Assembly: GCF_002794255.1 (NCBI RefSeq)
Contig: NZ_PGGW01000066.1
Coordinates: forward strand, 62,001 to 126,000
Reading direction: 5' to 3'
Source of the DNA: Streptomyces carminius
GTDB lineage: Bacteria; Actinomycetota; Actinomycetes; Streptomycetales; Streptomycetaceae
DNA: 64,000 nt
The position numbers were made by a program, and so were the translations under genes. The notes under the pieces were generated by a model, which worked only from the letters and a program-made list of their open reading frames with translations, was not told where the DNA came from and searched no databases. Shown piece by piece: positions 15,249 through 24,143 of this stretch (position 1 is the first letter of the stretch; the number at the start of each line of letters is the position of its first letter).

Positions 15249-16433
15249 ATGGACGTCATCATCGCGGGCGGGGGAGTGGCCGGGGCGGCGAGCGCGATCG
15301 CGCTGCGCAGGATCGGCGCCCGGGTCACCGTCCAGGAGGCGTACGCCGACCCGGCCGGCCGGGTCGGCTCCTTCCTGAGCCTGGCCGCCAACGGGCTGCG
15401 GGGCCTGGAGGCGCTCGGCTGTCTGGAGCCGGTGCGGCGGGCCGGTTTCGCCGTCCCCCTCCAGCGGATCCGGGCGGAGTCCGGCCGGATCCTGGGGGAG
15501 GTGCCGCGCGGCCGGCTGTCGGGAGACGCCATGCACAGCACGACGCTGAGACGCGGGCACCTGGTCGAGGTCCTGCGCGAGCACGCCCTGCGGGCCGGCG
15601 CGCGGATCGTCACCGGCCGTCGTCTGGTCGGCGCGGTGGAGGACGGCGGCGGCGTCCGGGCGGAGTTCGACGACGGGACGCACGCCACCGCCGATCTGCT
15701 CGTCGGCGCCGACGGACTGTGGTCGGTCACCCGCTCCCTCCTCGACCCGGACGCCCCCTGGCCCGAGTACGCGGGCCTCTACGGCGTCTCCGGTATCGCC
15801 GAGGGCGTCCCCACTGAGCCCGGTGTGTTCGACGTGTCCTTCGCCCGGAGCGGCGCCTTCCTCCACGTCGTGATGCCCGACGGGGCCGTGTGGTGGACCG
15901 CGCAGGTCGCCGAACGCCGGCCGCCGGACTTCGCGGCCACCGGCGACGAGCAGTGGCTCGACCACCTCGCCGGGCTGTACCGCTTCTGCCCCCGGGCACC
16001 GGAACTCCTCCGGGCGACCAAGAGGCTGCACCGCCCCGCCCTCGTGCACACCCTGGCCGAGGTACCCGTCCGGCACGACGACCGCACCGTCCTGGTCGGG
16101 GACGCCGCCCACCCCGTGGGAGCGGGCCAGGGTGCCTCCATGGCGATCGAGGACGCCGTCGTCCTCGCCCAGGCGCTGGCCGGGGCGGACTCGGTCGGCG
16201 CCGCCCTCGCCGACCACGACCGGCGCCGCCGCGCCCGGATCGGCAGGATGTTCAAGGCGGCCCGCGGCAACCGCGGGGCCAAGACCCGCGGCCCGGTCGG
16301 ACGCCGGGTCGAGGGCCTGGTCATGCCGATCGTGCTGCGGCACTTCCACGAGCGGTCCACCGCCTGGCTCTACACCCACGACCTGGGCACCCTGCCGGCC
16401 CCGGCCAGGGGGACCCGGCCCGCCGGTGTCTGA
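15249..16433 (+). CDS. FAD-dependent aromatic-hydroxylase-type monooxygenase
   Basis: 394 residues of the UbiH/PHBH class: VIIAGGGVAGAASAIALRRI is the dinucleotide-binding fold, then ADLLVGADGLWSVTR (the DG motif), then TVLVGDAAHPVGAGQGASMA with AIEDAVVLAQAL (the GD motif and following helix). It should hydroxylate a small aromatic or polyketide-like substrate using NAD(P)H and O2. GGAGG is 4 nt from ATG 15249. The C-terminus past GPVGRRVEGL lacks a thioredoxin-like extension. Its repressor appears broken while the operator is intact, so expression may be constitutive or controlled by another TetR. Confidence 0.87.
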   Translation: MDVIIAGGGVAGAASAIALRRIGARVTVQEAYADPAGRVGSFLSLAANGLRGLEALGCLEPVRRAGFAVPLQRIRAESGRILGEVPRGRLSGDAMHSTTLRRGHLVEVLREHALRAGARIVTGRRLVGAVEDGGGVRAEFDDGTHATADLLVGADGLWSVTRSLLDPDAPWPEYAGLYGVSGIAEGVPTEPGVFDVSFARSGAFLHVVMPDGAVWWTAQVAERRPPDFAATGDEQWLDHLAGLYRFCPRAPELLRATKRLHRPALVHTLAEVPVRHDDRTVLVGDAAHPVGAGQGASMAIEDAVVLAQALAGADSVGAALADHDRRRRARIGRMFKAARGNRGAKTRGPVGRRVEGLVMPIVLRHFHERSTAWLYTHDLGTLPAPARGTRPAGV

Positions 16434-16638
16434 CCGCTCCCCGCGGGCCGCGGCCCGGCAGCCGGCGAACACCCCGGCGAGCCGCGCCGGGCCCTCCGCG
16501 GTCTCCTGAGGGGTGTGCGTGGTGAGCGACATCCGCAGCGCCGCCGGGGACATGGGCGACACCGCGTCCGACGGTCCGCGGGAGGCGGGCGTCGAGACCG
16601 CAGTCCGCCGGACACCGGGCGACGGCCGCCCGGCCCCG

Positions 16639-16697
16639 CCCCGATGCTGACGGTCCGCCACGGCACGGGCGCCCCCTCCCGGGACACCGCGGCGCTC
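16639..16697 (+). pseudogene. Duplicated 3' tail of a lacI-type gene
   Basis: 59 nt matching 14777-14835 (3' end of the intact lacI gene) with 3 mismatches, encoding PMLTVRHGTGAPSRDTAAL versus PTLTVRHSTGAPSRDAAAL. The frame ends at a TAG (16710-16712) that forms part of the next gene's -10 element. Upstream (16434-16638) I see no convincing coding remainder of the regulator. Confidence 0.65.
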
Positions 16698-16709
16698 CGG
16701 GCCGCCGCG

Positions 16710-16715
16710 TAGGCT
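16710..16715 (+). promoter_or_regulatory. -10 element of a leaderless tetR promoter
   Basis: TAGGCT, a consensus Streptomyces -10, ends 7 nt before ATG 16723, with no ribosome-binding site between. Confidence 0.6.
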
Positions 16716-16722
16716 TCCCGGC

Positions 16723-17385
16723 ATGGGTGAGACGAGTGAGCCGGGGGAGCACGAGGAACAGCGGATACGCCGACGGGTGTCCGACGTGGCCGTCGGGCTC
16801 TTCCTGGAGCGGGGATTCGAGCAGGTGACCGTCGCCGACGTCGCGGCGGCCGCGGACATCCCCGAGCCGGCGCTCCTGGGCCACTTCCCGGCCAAGGAGG
16901 ACCTGGTGACGCACCGGCTGGCCGACCACGAGGGCGAGGCCGCCGAGGTGGTCGCGCGACGGCCCGCCGAGTGCTCCCCGCTGGAGGCCCTGCGACGCCA
17001 CTTCCTGGACGGACTGGCCCGGCGCGATCCGGCGACCGGCCTGAACGACGATCCCGAGGTGCTCGCCTTCCACCGGCTGCTGTACACGACGCCCTCACTG
17101 GCGGCGCACCTGCACGCCCACGCGGAACGGAGCGAGACCGCGCTGGCCGGCGTGCTCGCCGACGTCCTCGGCGGGGAGGCCGCCGGCAGCGCCGAGGCGC
17201 GGGTGGCCGCCGGGCAGATCGTCGCCACCCGGCGCGTCCTCGCGCGGGACAACCGGCAGCGGATCGCCGCCGGTTCCAGCGCGGCCGCGCTCCACCTCGC
17301 GGCGACCGCGGCGGCCCGGTCGGCGTTCGCGCACCTCGAGGCCGGACTGCCCCGCCTCGCCCGCACCCGGCCGCAACCGGACTGA
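16723..17385 (+). CDS. TetR-family transcriptional regulator
   Basis: 220 residues. N-terminal HTH at about residues 15-60: RRRVSDVAVGLFLERGFEQV then TVADVAAAADIPEPALLGHF then PAKEDLV. The C-terminal ligand domain is helical and Ala-rich (VAAGQIVATRRVLARDNRQR). The ATG sits 7 nt after TAGGCT, so the mRNA is probably leaderless. Its neighbours are the flavin monooxygenase upstream (same strand) and an IS110-type remnant downstream. It could have taken over control of the monooxygenase whose own tetR is broken, but nothing in the sequence proves this. Confidence 0.85.
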   Translation: MGETSEPGEHEEQRIRRRVSDVAVGLFLERGFEQVTVADVAAAADIPEPALLGHFPAKEDLVTHRLADHEGEAAEVVARRPAECSPLEALRRHFLDGLARRDPATGLNDDPEVLAFHRLLYTTPSLAAHLHAHAERSETALAGVLADVLGGEAAGSAEARVAAGQIVATRRVLARDNRQRIAAGSSAAALHLAATAAARSAFAHLEAGLPRLARTRPQPD

Positions 17386-17448
17386 GAGAACACCACCGAG
17401 CCGCGTTCTCGCGGGGAGCCGCCAGGCTCCGGCCCCGCCCTGCTTCCC

Positions 17449-17625
17449 GCCGGTCATGTCGATGGCCCAGGTGACCTCACGGCCGTCGGCCAGGTCCAGG
17501 ACGTCACCGATCAGCTTCAGCAGCTCGGGCTCGTCGTTGGCCACCCGCCGCGACAACAGGGTCTTGCCGTCCGTGTCCAGAACAAGGCCGTGGTGGTGGC
17601 CCTTACCGCTGTCGATCCCCGCCCA
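17449..17625 (-). mobile_element. IS110-family transposase N-terminal remnant
   Basis: Reading on the minus strand gives WAGIDSGKGHHHGLVLDTDG then KTLLSRRVANDEPELLKLIG then DVLDLADGREVTWAIDMTGG, the DEDD-type N-terminal domain of IS110-family transposases (catalytic Asp in GIDSGK). A stop lies just upstream in frame, no start codon is available, and homology ends after DMTGG, so only about 59 codons survive. Confidence 0.75.
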
Positions 17626-17639
17626 TATACCAGCTCATC

Positions 17640-18478
17640 ATGCTCCTGACGTGCGTGTTCGTACTGCTCGTGCCACGGACGACTTCGCCGGCATCGCTCT
17701 ACACAGCGACTTGTTCGCACTTCCTGATCGGCGGCCGAGTCGTCGTGGGGCGCCGGGCGGCGAAGCAAGGGAAGCCACGAGACTGCAGTCGCCTGATAAC
17801 CACACCCAGCACCCCTGGGCGACCCAACCCTACGAATGGCTCGATCAACCCGGTCAAGAAGGTAGAGCCGCCTGATTTGCTTCGACACGCCGAACCAGCG
17901 GGAAAGACGGCACCAGGGGGCGGAACGCCCTTTCTGCCGCAGGACGTGCCGCACTCCCTTGCCCGGTCTCCGGCCCTCCCCTTTCGTGCCTCCGTCCTCG
18001 CAGCGGAGACGGCCCGCGCCGTGGCGGGACGTCGGCCGCTCTGACCCGCTGCCGGAAACCACCCCGGGACTGCACGGCGGAGGCCTGCCCGGCGTCGTGG
18101 GAACCGTCGATGCCTGCCACCCACATGCCGTGCGTCACCGCCGATGGCGGCAGTGTCGTGACGGGTGGTGACGCGGATTTCCCCCCCACCGCTCGTGGAC
18201 TCCGTGAACGCGGCCGCCGCCGGGTTCCGAGCCGCGGGAGCGGCCGGGAACGTGCCCCCGGAGGTGGCCGAGCGGCCGCCGGAACCGGACGGACAGGTGG
18301 TCAGGGCCACCGTGGCGAGCGGGGCGCGGGCCCCAAAGGGACGAAGGCGCGGTGCTGTTCCCCGGACGGGCTCGCGGGCCGGGCGCGCACACGGGTGACG
18401 CCCCGGCATGGATGTTCCGCCGAAGGGTACTGGCGGACGGACATGCCTCGCCCGGGCATGTGACGAACCACTCCGTAC
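17640..18478. other. Non-coding stretch, possibly decayed insertion DNA
   Basis: About 840 bp between the IS110 remnant and the nuo cluster. Parts (17640-17900) are visibly less GC-rich than the surroundings, consistent with the non-coding end of an insertion sequence. Short open frames have no recognisable domain or ribosome-binding site. No RNA gene is seen. Confidence 0.4.
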
Positions 18479-18493
18479 ATGCGTGAGGGGAGT

Positions 18494-18844
18494 ATGCGGG
18501 AGTTCCTGGATCTGGCCGCCATGCTGGTGCTGGCCGTCGGAGCGGTCGCCGGGCTGCGGCAGCTGCACCGTCTGACGGCCGTCCGTGCCCAGCCGTTGCT
18601 CGCCGGGCCCTTCCTCTCCGGCGGCACCCCCGACGAGCACGCGCTGTCGCGCTTCCACGCCCGCTGGTACGCGCTGACGCTGCTGTTCCTCGCCTTCGAC
18701 GTCGAGATGCTCTTCATGTACCCCTGGGCGGTCGTCGTCGCGAAAATGGGCGCGGCGGCCGTGGCCGAGATGTTCGTCTTCCTCGGTCTGCTGATGTGCG
18801 GAGTGCTGTACGCCTGGCGGGAAGGGACTCTGCGGTGGGCCTGA
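18494..18844 (+). CDS. nuoA: NuoA-like complex I membrane subunit
   Basis: 116 residues with three hydrophobic helices. FHARWYALTLLFLAFDVEML, with the acidic FDVEMLFMYPWAV motif, is the NuoA signature. ATG 18494 follows GAGGGGAG closely; an in-frame ATG at 18479 has no ribosome-binding site. It is first gene of the nuoA-(B/D)-H-J-K-L-M-N operon, overlapping the next gene by 10 bp. The residues between TM1 and TM2 (LTAVRAQPLLAGPFLSGGTP) are longer than in canonical NuoA. Confidence 0.85.
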   Translation: MREFLDLAAMLVLAVGAVAGLRQLHRLTAVRAQPLLAGPFLSGGTPDEHALSRFHARWYALTLLFLAFDVEMLFMYPWAVVVAKMGAAAVAEMFVFLGLLMCGVLYAWREGTLRWA

Positions 18845-20235
18845 ACACGGCCCTGCGCGGTCTGGCGGAACGTCTCGCCGTGCCTGTGGTCTTCGGCGGT
18901 CCCCGCGTCCTGCTGGTGGCGTGTCCCGGGGCCACGGCCGTACGGCTGGCGGCGGAGACCGCAGTCACCGGCCTCGGCGGGCGCCTGGCGGACTCGCCGG
19001 TGGACGCGGACGTCCTGCTCGTGGCGGGGGAGCCCGGCACGCGGATGCGGGCCGCCGCCGACGTGCTGTGGGGTCAGATGCCGGGCCCGCGGGTGCGAGG
19101 GCAGGTGACACGGCCGCAGGACGCGGACGCGGTACTGCGTGATCTCCTTCCCGCCCTCGGTGGCCCCGGCCAGACCGCGGACGCCGAGGGACGGGACGAC
19201 GAGTGGAGCCGGACCCTGGACGCCCCCGGGGGCGAAGCGGAAGGCCATGACGGCCACGGGGACCACGGCGGCGAGCAGCAGCCCCACGGTGGGCACGGCG
19301 ACCATGAGGACCACGGTGGCCATGGTGATGGCCAGGACGGACACGGTGGTGCCCACGGCGGGCACCAGGAGCACGGCGGCGGCCACGGTGACCACGGCGG
19401 AATGCGGATGCCCGGCGGGCTGATGACGGCCGACCGCGCCGAGGACCGGGACGGACTGAAGCTGGACGTCCTGCACGTACCGCTGGGACCGGTGCTGCCC
19501 GGCTGGCCCGCCGGACTGGTCGTCGACACCGTTCTGCAGGGGGACGTGGTCCAGCGGGCCGAGGGCCGGGTGCTCCCCGCTGCCGGACCGTACCGCTCAC
19601 CGTTCTGGCCCGCCGGCGAGGCCCACTCCACCGCCCCCGGAGCCCGTACGGCCGCCTGTCATCTGGATTCGCTGGGACGGCTGCTCGCCCTGGCGGGCCG
19701 GGACTCCGCCGCCGCCGGGGCCCGCCGACTGCGTGACCGGCTGCTCGGCGGTGAGCCGGTGGAGCGGGTCCGCGCGGACTTCGGGCCGTGGCGGCGCCGG
19801 GTGGAGCACTCGCGCACGCTGCGGTGGGCGACGGGTGGCATCGGTGTGCTCACCCCGGCGGACGCGGTACGGCTGGGGGTGAGCGGCCCCGCCGCACGGG
19901 CCCGGCCGCCCCATGACGCGACCGCCCGCTGGCTGAGGTGGCTGGCGGAGACGGACGAACTGCTGGCGGGCGGAGAGGTGCCCGACGGCGGACCGCGCGG
20001 ACGCCCGGCCCCGGAGGGTTCTCCGCCCTCGCGCGGCCTGCTGGACGCGGTCGTCGAGCTGATGCCGGGTCTGGAGCTGTCCGCCGCCCGGTTGCTGGTG
20101 GCGAGCCTCGACCCCGATCCGGACGAACTGACCGGACGGGAGCCGGAGGCGGCACCGGACGAGGAGTCGGGGAAGGGCCCGCACCAGGAGCACGGCCACG
20201 AACACGGCCACGACGGTGGAGGTGACGGGCGATGA
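18835..20235 (+). CDS. Degenerate NuoB/NuoD-like fusion with His-rich linker
   Basis: 466 residues in the slot where nuoB-C-D normally lie. Residues 1-120 recall NuoB (VLLVACPGATAVRLAAETAV; VLLVAGEPGTRMRAAADVLW) but without the Cys ligands of cluster N2. Residues about 137-190 are a His/Gly/Asp-rich tract with some 14 His. The rest (DGLKLDVLHVPLGPVLPGWP; GLVVDTVLQGDVVQRAEGRV) recalls the beginning of NuoD, then diverges. A second His cluster, HQEHGHEHGHD, ends the protein. The GTG start has GGGAAGGGA upstream. Its role is likely structural or metal-related rather than electron-carrying. Confidence 0.65.
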   Translation: MGLNTALRGLAERLAVPVVFGGPRVLLVACPGATAVRLAAETAVTGLGGRLADSPVDADVLLVAGEPGTRMRAAADVLWGQMPGPRVRGQVTRPQDADAVLRDLLPALGGPGQTADAEGRDDEWSRTLDAPGGEAEGHDGHGDHGGEQQPHGGHGDHEDHGGHGDGQDGHGGAHGGHQEHGGGHGDHGGMRMPGGLMTADRAEDRDGLKLDVLHVPLGPVLPGWPAGLVVDTVLQGDVVQRAEGRVLPAAGPYRSPFWPAGEAHSTAPGARTAACHLDSLGRLLALAGRDSAAAGARRLRDRLLGGEPVERVRADFGPWRRRVEHSRTLRWATGGIGVLTPADAVRLGVSGPAARARPPHDATARWLRWLAETDELLAGGEVPDGGPRGRPAPEGSPPSRGLLDAVVELMPGLELSAARLLVASLDPDPDELTGREPEAAPDEESGKGPHQEHGHEHGHDGGGDGR

Positions 20236-21182
20236 CCGTCACCGGAGCGCCGGTGTGGGCGGTGGTGCCCGCGGCTGCCCTCCTGCTGGTGATGGCGCTG
20301 GCGGCCGCCGTGCTCGACGCCGTTCTCGCCCCGGCCGCGGTCGGCGGAGACGGACCGGCCGCGGCGGTGCGCGGTCGCCGGTGGGTCCGTCCGCTGGCGG
20401 AGTCGGCGTGGCTGATGCGGCAGCGCGGCCGGACCACGGTGGCGCCCGACCGGCTGCTGTGGCGGATCGGCACGGCGGGTCCGCTGGTGGCGGCCCTGCT
20501 GATGGCGGTGGTGGTGCCCGTCGGCGGGACGGTGGTGGCCGACCTGCCGGTGGGCGTCGTCTGGTTCAACGCGGTGGACGTCACGCTCTGGGCGGCGGTG
20601 TGGCTGGCCGGCTGGGGACCCAACAGCGTGTACCCGCTGGTCGGCGGCTACCGGTTCGTGGCCCAGGCGCTCGGTTACGAGCTGCCGCTGATGTTCGCGC
20701 TGACCGCTCCGGTGGTGGCGGCCGAGAGCCTGCGGGTGGGTGAGGTGGTCCGGGCCCAGCAGGGGCTGTGGTTCGTGGTGTGGATGCCGGTGGCCTTCGC
20801 GGTGTTCCTGGGGTCGGTGGCGGCCTTCAGCATGTGGGGACCGTTTTCCTCCCCGGTGGGGCGCGACGCGGCCGGGGGCGTGCTGGCGGAGGCGGCCGGC
20901 GTGGACCGGCTGTTGCTGCTCGCCGGGCGGTACGCGCTGCTGGCGGCCGGGTCGGGCATGGCGGTGGCACTGTTCCTGGGTGGTGGCACGGGCCCGTGGC
21001 TGCCGGGCTGGCTGTGGTCGGTGATCAAGACGCTGGCCGTCCTCGCGGTGCTGGTGGCGCTGCGCCGCCGGCTGCCGGTGCTGCGTCCCGAGCTGATCGT
21101 CCGCCTCGGGTGGCTGGTGGCACTCCCGGCGGTGCTGGTGCAACTGCTGGCGGTGTCCGTCGTCGTGGTGGCGAAGGGGTGA
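20232..21182 (+). CDS. nuoH: NuoH-like membrane subunit
   Basis: 316 residues, about eight hydrophobic helices. DVTLWAAVWLAGWGPNSVYP and GGYRFVAQALGYELPLMFAL match the quinone-pocket region of NuoH, including the ALGYELPL signature with its Glu. The ATG overlaps the upstream TGA (ATGA). Several charged loop residues of canonical NuoH that contact the peripheral arm are missing, in line with the absence of nuoE/F/G/I here. Confidence 0.85.
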   Translation: MTVTGAPVWAVVPAAALLLVMALAAAVLDAVLAPAAVGGDGPAAAVRGRRWVRPLAESAWLMRQRGRTTVAPDRLLWRIGTAGPLVAALLMAVVVPVGGTVVADLPVGVVWFNAVDVTLWAAVWLAGWGPNSVYPLVGGYRFVAQALGYELPLMFALTAPVVAAESLRVGEVVRAQQGLWFVVWMPVAFAVFLGSVAAFSMWGPFSSPVGRDAAGGVLAEAAGVDRLLLLAGRYALLAAGSGMAVALFLGGGTGPWLPGWLWSVIKTLAVLAVLVALRRRLPVLRPELIVRLGWLVALPAVLVQLLAVSVVVVAKG

Positions 21183-21188
21183 GGTGAG

Positions 21189-21944
21189 GTGCAGACGGCG
21201 CTGTTCTGTGTGCTGGCCGCGGTGGCCGTCGCCTCGGGGGCCGCGGTGTTCGTGGTGGACTCCATGGCCCGGGCCACCTATGCCCTGGCCTTGTCGTTCG
21301 TCGCCGTCGGTGCCTCGATCCTGCTGCTGGACCTGGCCTATCTCGGCGTGGTGACGGTGCTGATGATGGTGATGGAGATGGCGATCATGGCTGTCTTCAT
21401 GATCATGTTCATGATGAGTCCGGCCGGCTTCATGCCGATGTCGATGCTGCACAACAAGCGGGGGGCGCTGGCCATCTCGGGCGGGGTCTTCCTGGCGCTG
21501 GGCGCGCTGGCGCTGCTCGTCCCGTGGCCGGAGCGGCGGGGCACCGTACCCGCCGATCCGACCCGTGCGGTGGGCGAGGGAGTCATGGGCTCGAAGATGC
21601 TGGTGATGATCGGTGTCAGCGCGGTGCTGTTCACCACCATCGTGGCGGCCCTCGTCCTGGCCACCGCCCGCGGCCGGTACGACGGTGACGGTGCGGAAGC
21701 CGCGGGCCGCGACCCGCACGACGGCCACGGGAAACCCGGTGGCCACGACGGCCGCGGCCACCACGAAGACCGCGGCAGCCGCGGCGGCCACGGTGGAGAC
21801 CACAGCGGTCGCGCCGGCGACCACGGCGGCCACGGCGACCACGGCGGCCACGGCGGCCACGGTGACCACGGCGACCACGGTCACCGAGGCGGCGGGGACC
21901 GCGGCACACCCGCGGCCCCCCGGCCGGAGGGAGGCGGCGCATGA
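21189..21944 (+). CDS. nuoJ: NuoJ-like subunit with His-rich C-terminal extension
   Basis: 251 residues. The first 165 form a NuoJ-type membrane domain: ALALSFVAVGASILLLDLAY, then a Met-rich helix LMMVMEMAIMAVFMIMFMMS. A cytoplasmic extension of about 65 residues follows (from DPHDGHGKPGGHDGRGHHED), carrying about 15 His in GDHGGHG-type repeats; canonical NuoJ lacks it. The DNA repeats (GGCGACCACGGCGGCCACGG-like units) are obvious at 21820-21890. GAGGTGAG precedes GTG 21189. The TGA overlaps the nuoK ATG. Confidence 0.85.
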   Translation: MQTALFCVLAAVAVASGAAVFVVDSMARATYALALSFVAVGASILLLDLAYLGVVTVLMMVMEMAIMAVFMIMFMMSPAGFMPMSMLHNKRGALAISGGVFLALGALALLVPWPERRGTVPADPTRAVGEGVMGSKMLVMIGVSAVLFTTIVAALVLATARGRYDGDGAEAAGRDPHDGHGKPGGHDGRGHHEDRGSRGGHGGDHSGRAGDHGGHGDHGGHGGHGDHGDHGHRGGGDRGTPAAPRPEGGGA

Positions 21945-22246
21945 CGCTGGAGCTGTTCCTGCTGCTGGCCGCGGCGCTGTTCGCCGTCGGCCTGTACGGG
22001 GCGCTGAGCCAGCAGTCTGTCGTGATGGTGATGATGGGCCTGGAGTTGATGATCAACGGCGTCATCGTGGCGGCGGCCGCCTTCTGGTACTTCCTCGCCC
22101 CGGCGGCCCCGGACGGGCAGGTCTTGGTGCTGGTGGTCATCGCGGCCATGACCGTGGACATGGCCATGGGCTTCGCCGTGGTGACCCTGCTGTTCCGCGC
22201 GAAGGACGCCGACATGACCGACATGGCCGCGGAGCTGGAACGATGA
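21941..22246 (+). CDS. nuoK: NuoK-like subunit
   Basis: 101 residues, three helices. VVMVMMGLELMINGVIVAAA carries the conserved Glu of the proton channel (GLELMINGV), and MTVDMAMGFAVVTLLFR follows in TM3, where the usual second Glu (AAEAAIGLA in canonical NuoK) is replaced by AAMTVDMAMG. ATGA overlaps join it to nuoJ and nuoL. Confidence 0.9.
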   Translation: MTLELFLLLAAALFAVGLYGALSQQSVVMVMMGLELMINGVIVAAAAFWYFLAPAAPDGQVLVLVVIAAMTVDMAMGFAVVTLLFRAKDADMTDMAAELER

Positions 22247-24141
22247 GCACGGCGAGCGCGCTGCTGTGGGCCGTGATCCTGCTGCCCGCCGCGACCGGGG
22301 GTGCCATGGCCCTGTCCGGCGGCGGACGCCATACGGCCGGGACGTACGACCGCCCCGGCGGCGCCGGCCGTACCGCGCCCGCCGTCGCCGTGGCCGTCGC
22401 GGCGGCCACCCTCGCCCTGGCGGTCGCCGCCGCCGCCGTCCGTCCCACCGCGCGGACCGGCTTCGTGGCGGGCGGACCGCTGGAACTGGCGGTGGACGGA
22501 CTCTCCGCCGTGGTGGTCGTGACGGTCGCGGCGGCCGGTCTGCTCGTCCTGGTCTTCGCCGCAGCCGCCATCCGCACCGAACGGCCGCGGTTCTTCGGAC
22601 TGATGCTGCTGTTCACCGCCGCGGTCCTGGTCACCGCCACCGCCACCACCCTGACGGCCCTGCTGCTGGCCTGGGAAGTCATGGGCGCCGCCTCGTACGC
22701 GCTGATCGCCTTCCACTGGCGGGAGAACGCCCCGGTGGCGGCCGGTACAACCGCCTTCCTCACCACCCGCGCGGGCGACCTGGGGCTGTACCTGGCCGCC
22801 GGAGCCGCCCTGGCCGGGACCACGGCGGGCACCGGCGCCGAACGGCTCGCCCTGGACACCCTCGCGGACCTGACCGGCCCGTGGCTCCACCTGGCCGCCG
22901 CCGGTGTGCTGCTGGCCGCCTTCGGCAAGGCCGCCCAGCTCCCGTTCTCCTTCTGGCTGTCGAAGGCGATGCTCGGCCCGAGCCCGGTCAGCGCCCTGCT
23001 GCACTCGGCCGCCATGGTGGCCATGGGCGGCTACCTGCTGCTGCGGCTGCGCCCGCTGCTGGAGTCCGCCGGCTGGGCGGCCGGGGCCGCGGCGTGGGGT
23101 GGTGCGCTCACCGCGCTCGCGTTGGGCGCGGTCGCCCTCGCCCAGCGCGAGCTCAAGCAACTGCTGGCCGCCTCCACCAGCGCGCAGCTCGGCTTCGTCG
23201 TGCTGGCCGCCGGGGCGGGGAGCGTCGCCGGTGGCACCGCCCACCTCGTCGCGCACGCGGCCGTCAAGTCCCTGCTGTTCCTGGCCGCCGGGGCGTGGCT
23301 GGCGGCACTGGGCACCGATGGCCTGCGGGAACTGCGCGGGGCCGGCCGCCGGGACCGGGCGGTCGGCCTGCCGTTCGCCGTGGGAGTGCTCGCCCTGGCG
23401 GGTGTGCCGCCCCTGTCGCTGTGGGCCACCAAGGACGAGATCCTGGCCGCCGCCGACTCTCCGGCGCTGTACGGGGTGGTGCTGGCCGCCGCCGTCCTGG
23501 CGTCCCTGTACGCGGGCAAGGCGATCGGCCTCCTGCTGGGACCGGGTCCCGAACCGTCCGCCGAGGCCGGAGAGAAGCGGCGGGAGCGGACCGCCGGACC
23601 GCTCCGGACCGTGCCCCTGGCGGTCCTCGCCGTCGGCGCCGCCGCCCTCGGCGCCCTCGCCCTGCCGCCGCTCGCCCACGAGGTGAAGGAGGCTGCCGGC
23701 GCCACCGGCGAGCCCTCGGCCGGCGCCGCCACCATGCTCACCACCGCCGCCCTCGCCCTGGCCGCGACCGCGACCGCCGCCGCCCTCGCGCCGCGCCTGC
23801 CCGAACCGGCCTGGGCCCGCGCCTGGCTGTATCTGGAGGCGGCCGCGCACACGGTCGCCGTACGCCCCGCCCTGGCCGTCGCGCACGCCCTGGCCCGGTT
23901 CGACGACGCGGTCCTGGACCGGGCCGTCACCGGTGCCGCCGCCGCGGTACGGCGCCTGGCGTCCTGGACGGAGACCGCCGACCGCTCGGGCGTGGACCGT
24001 GCCGTGCGGGGCGTCGCCGCCGGCGCCCGCCGGCTCGGCGAGTGGGCGCGCCGCCCGCAGACGGGCCAACTCCACCAGTACTACGCCCAGGCACTGGTCC
24101 TGCTGGCCGCCGCCGTCGTCCTGCTCCTGCTGCTGAGGTGA
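22243..24141 (+). CDS. nuoL: NuoL-like antiporter subunit
   Basis: 632 residues. The proton-translocating core is present: LLAWEVMGAASYALIAFHWR (Glu of TM5), FGKAAQLPFSFWLSKAMLGP with the essential Lys, SALLHSAAMVAMGGYLLLRL, and AHLVAHAAVKSLLFLAAGAW. The C-terminal part after ALPPLAHEV includes an amphipathic stretch and a last TM helix (LHQYYAQALVLLAAAVVLLL), equivalent to the lateral helix region. The ATG overlaps the nuoK stop. Confidence 0.9.
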   Translation: MSTASALLWAVILLPAATGGAMALSGGGRHTAGTYDRPGGAGRTAPAVAVAVAAATLALAVAAAAVRPTARTGFVAGGPLELAVDGLSAVVVVTVAAAGLLVLVFAAAAIRTERPRFFGLMLLFTAAVLVTATATTLTALLLAWEVMGAASYALIAFHWRENAPVAAGTTAFLTTRAGDLGLYLAAGAALAGTTAGTGAERLALDTLADLTGPWLHLAAAGVLLAAFGKAAQLPFSFWLSKAMLGPSPVSALLHSAAMVAMGGYLLLRLRPLLESAGWAAGAAAWGGALTALALGAVALAQRELKQLLAASTSAQLGFVVLAAGAGSVAGGTAHLVAHAAVKSLLFLAAGAWLAALGTDGLRELRGAGRRDRAVGLPFAVGVLALAGVPPLSLWATKDEILAAADSPALYGVVLAAAVLASLYAGKAIGLLLGPGPEPSAEAGEKRRERTAGPLRTVPLAVLAVGAAALGALALPPLAHEVKEAAGATGEPSAGAATMLTTAALALAATATAAALAPRLPEPAWARAWLYLEAAAHTVAVRPALAVAHALARFDDAVLDRAVTGAAAAVRRLASWTETADRSGVDRAVRGVAAGARRLGEWARRPQTGQLHQYYAQALVLLAAAVVLLLLLR

Positions 24142-24143
24142 GC

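Noticed and set aside
16434..16638. Upstream part of the duplicated lacI gene
   Set aside because: No LacI-like sequence is visible before the 59-nt tail. A minus-strand stretch (ALRMSLTTHTPQETAEGPAR) looks coding-like but could not be assigned.
14703..17396. An 897-codon minus-strand open frame
   Set aside because: It is antisense to the monooxygenase and tetR genes, has low-complexity composition, and only the tetR remnant portion (around 14866-15140) has real protein similarity.
21690..21900. Regular short repeats in nuoJ as a CRISPR-like array
   Set aside because: The units encode in-frame GDHGGHG protein repeats, have no unique spacers and no cas genes are nearby.
22266..24140. Long plus- and minus-strand frames overlapping nuoL
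   Set aside because: Arg/Gly/Pro-rich shadows caused by GC-rich third positions. The NuoL frame carries the conserved antiporter motifs.
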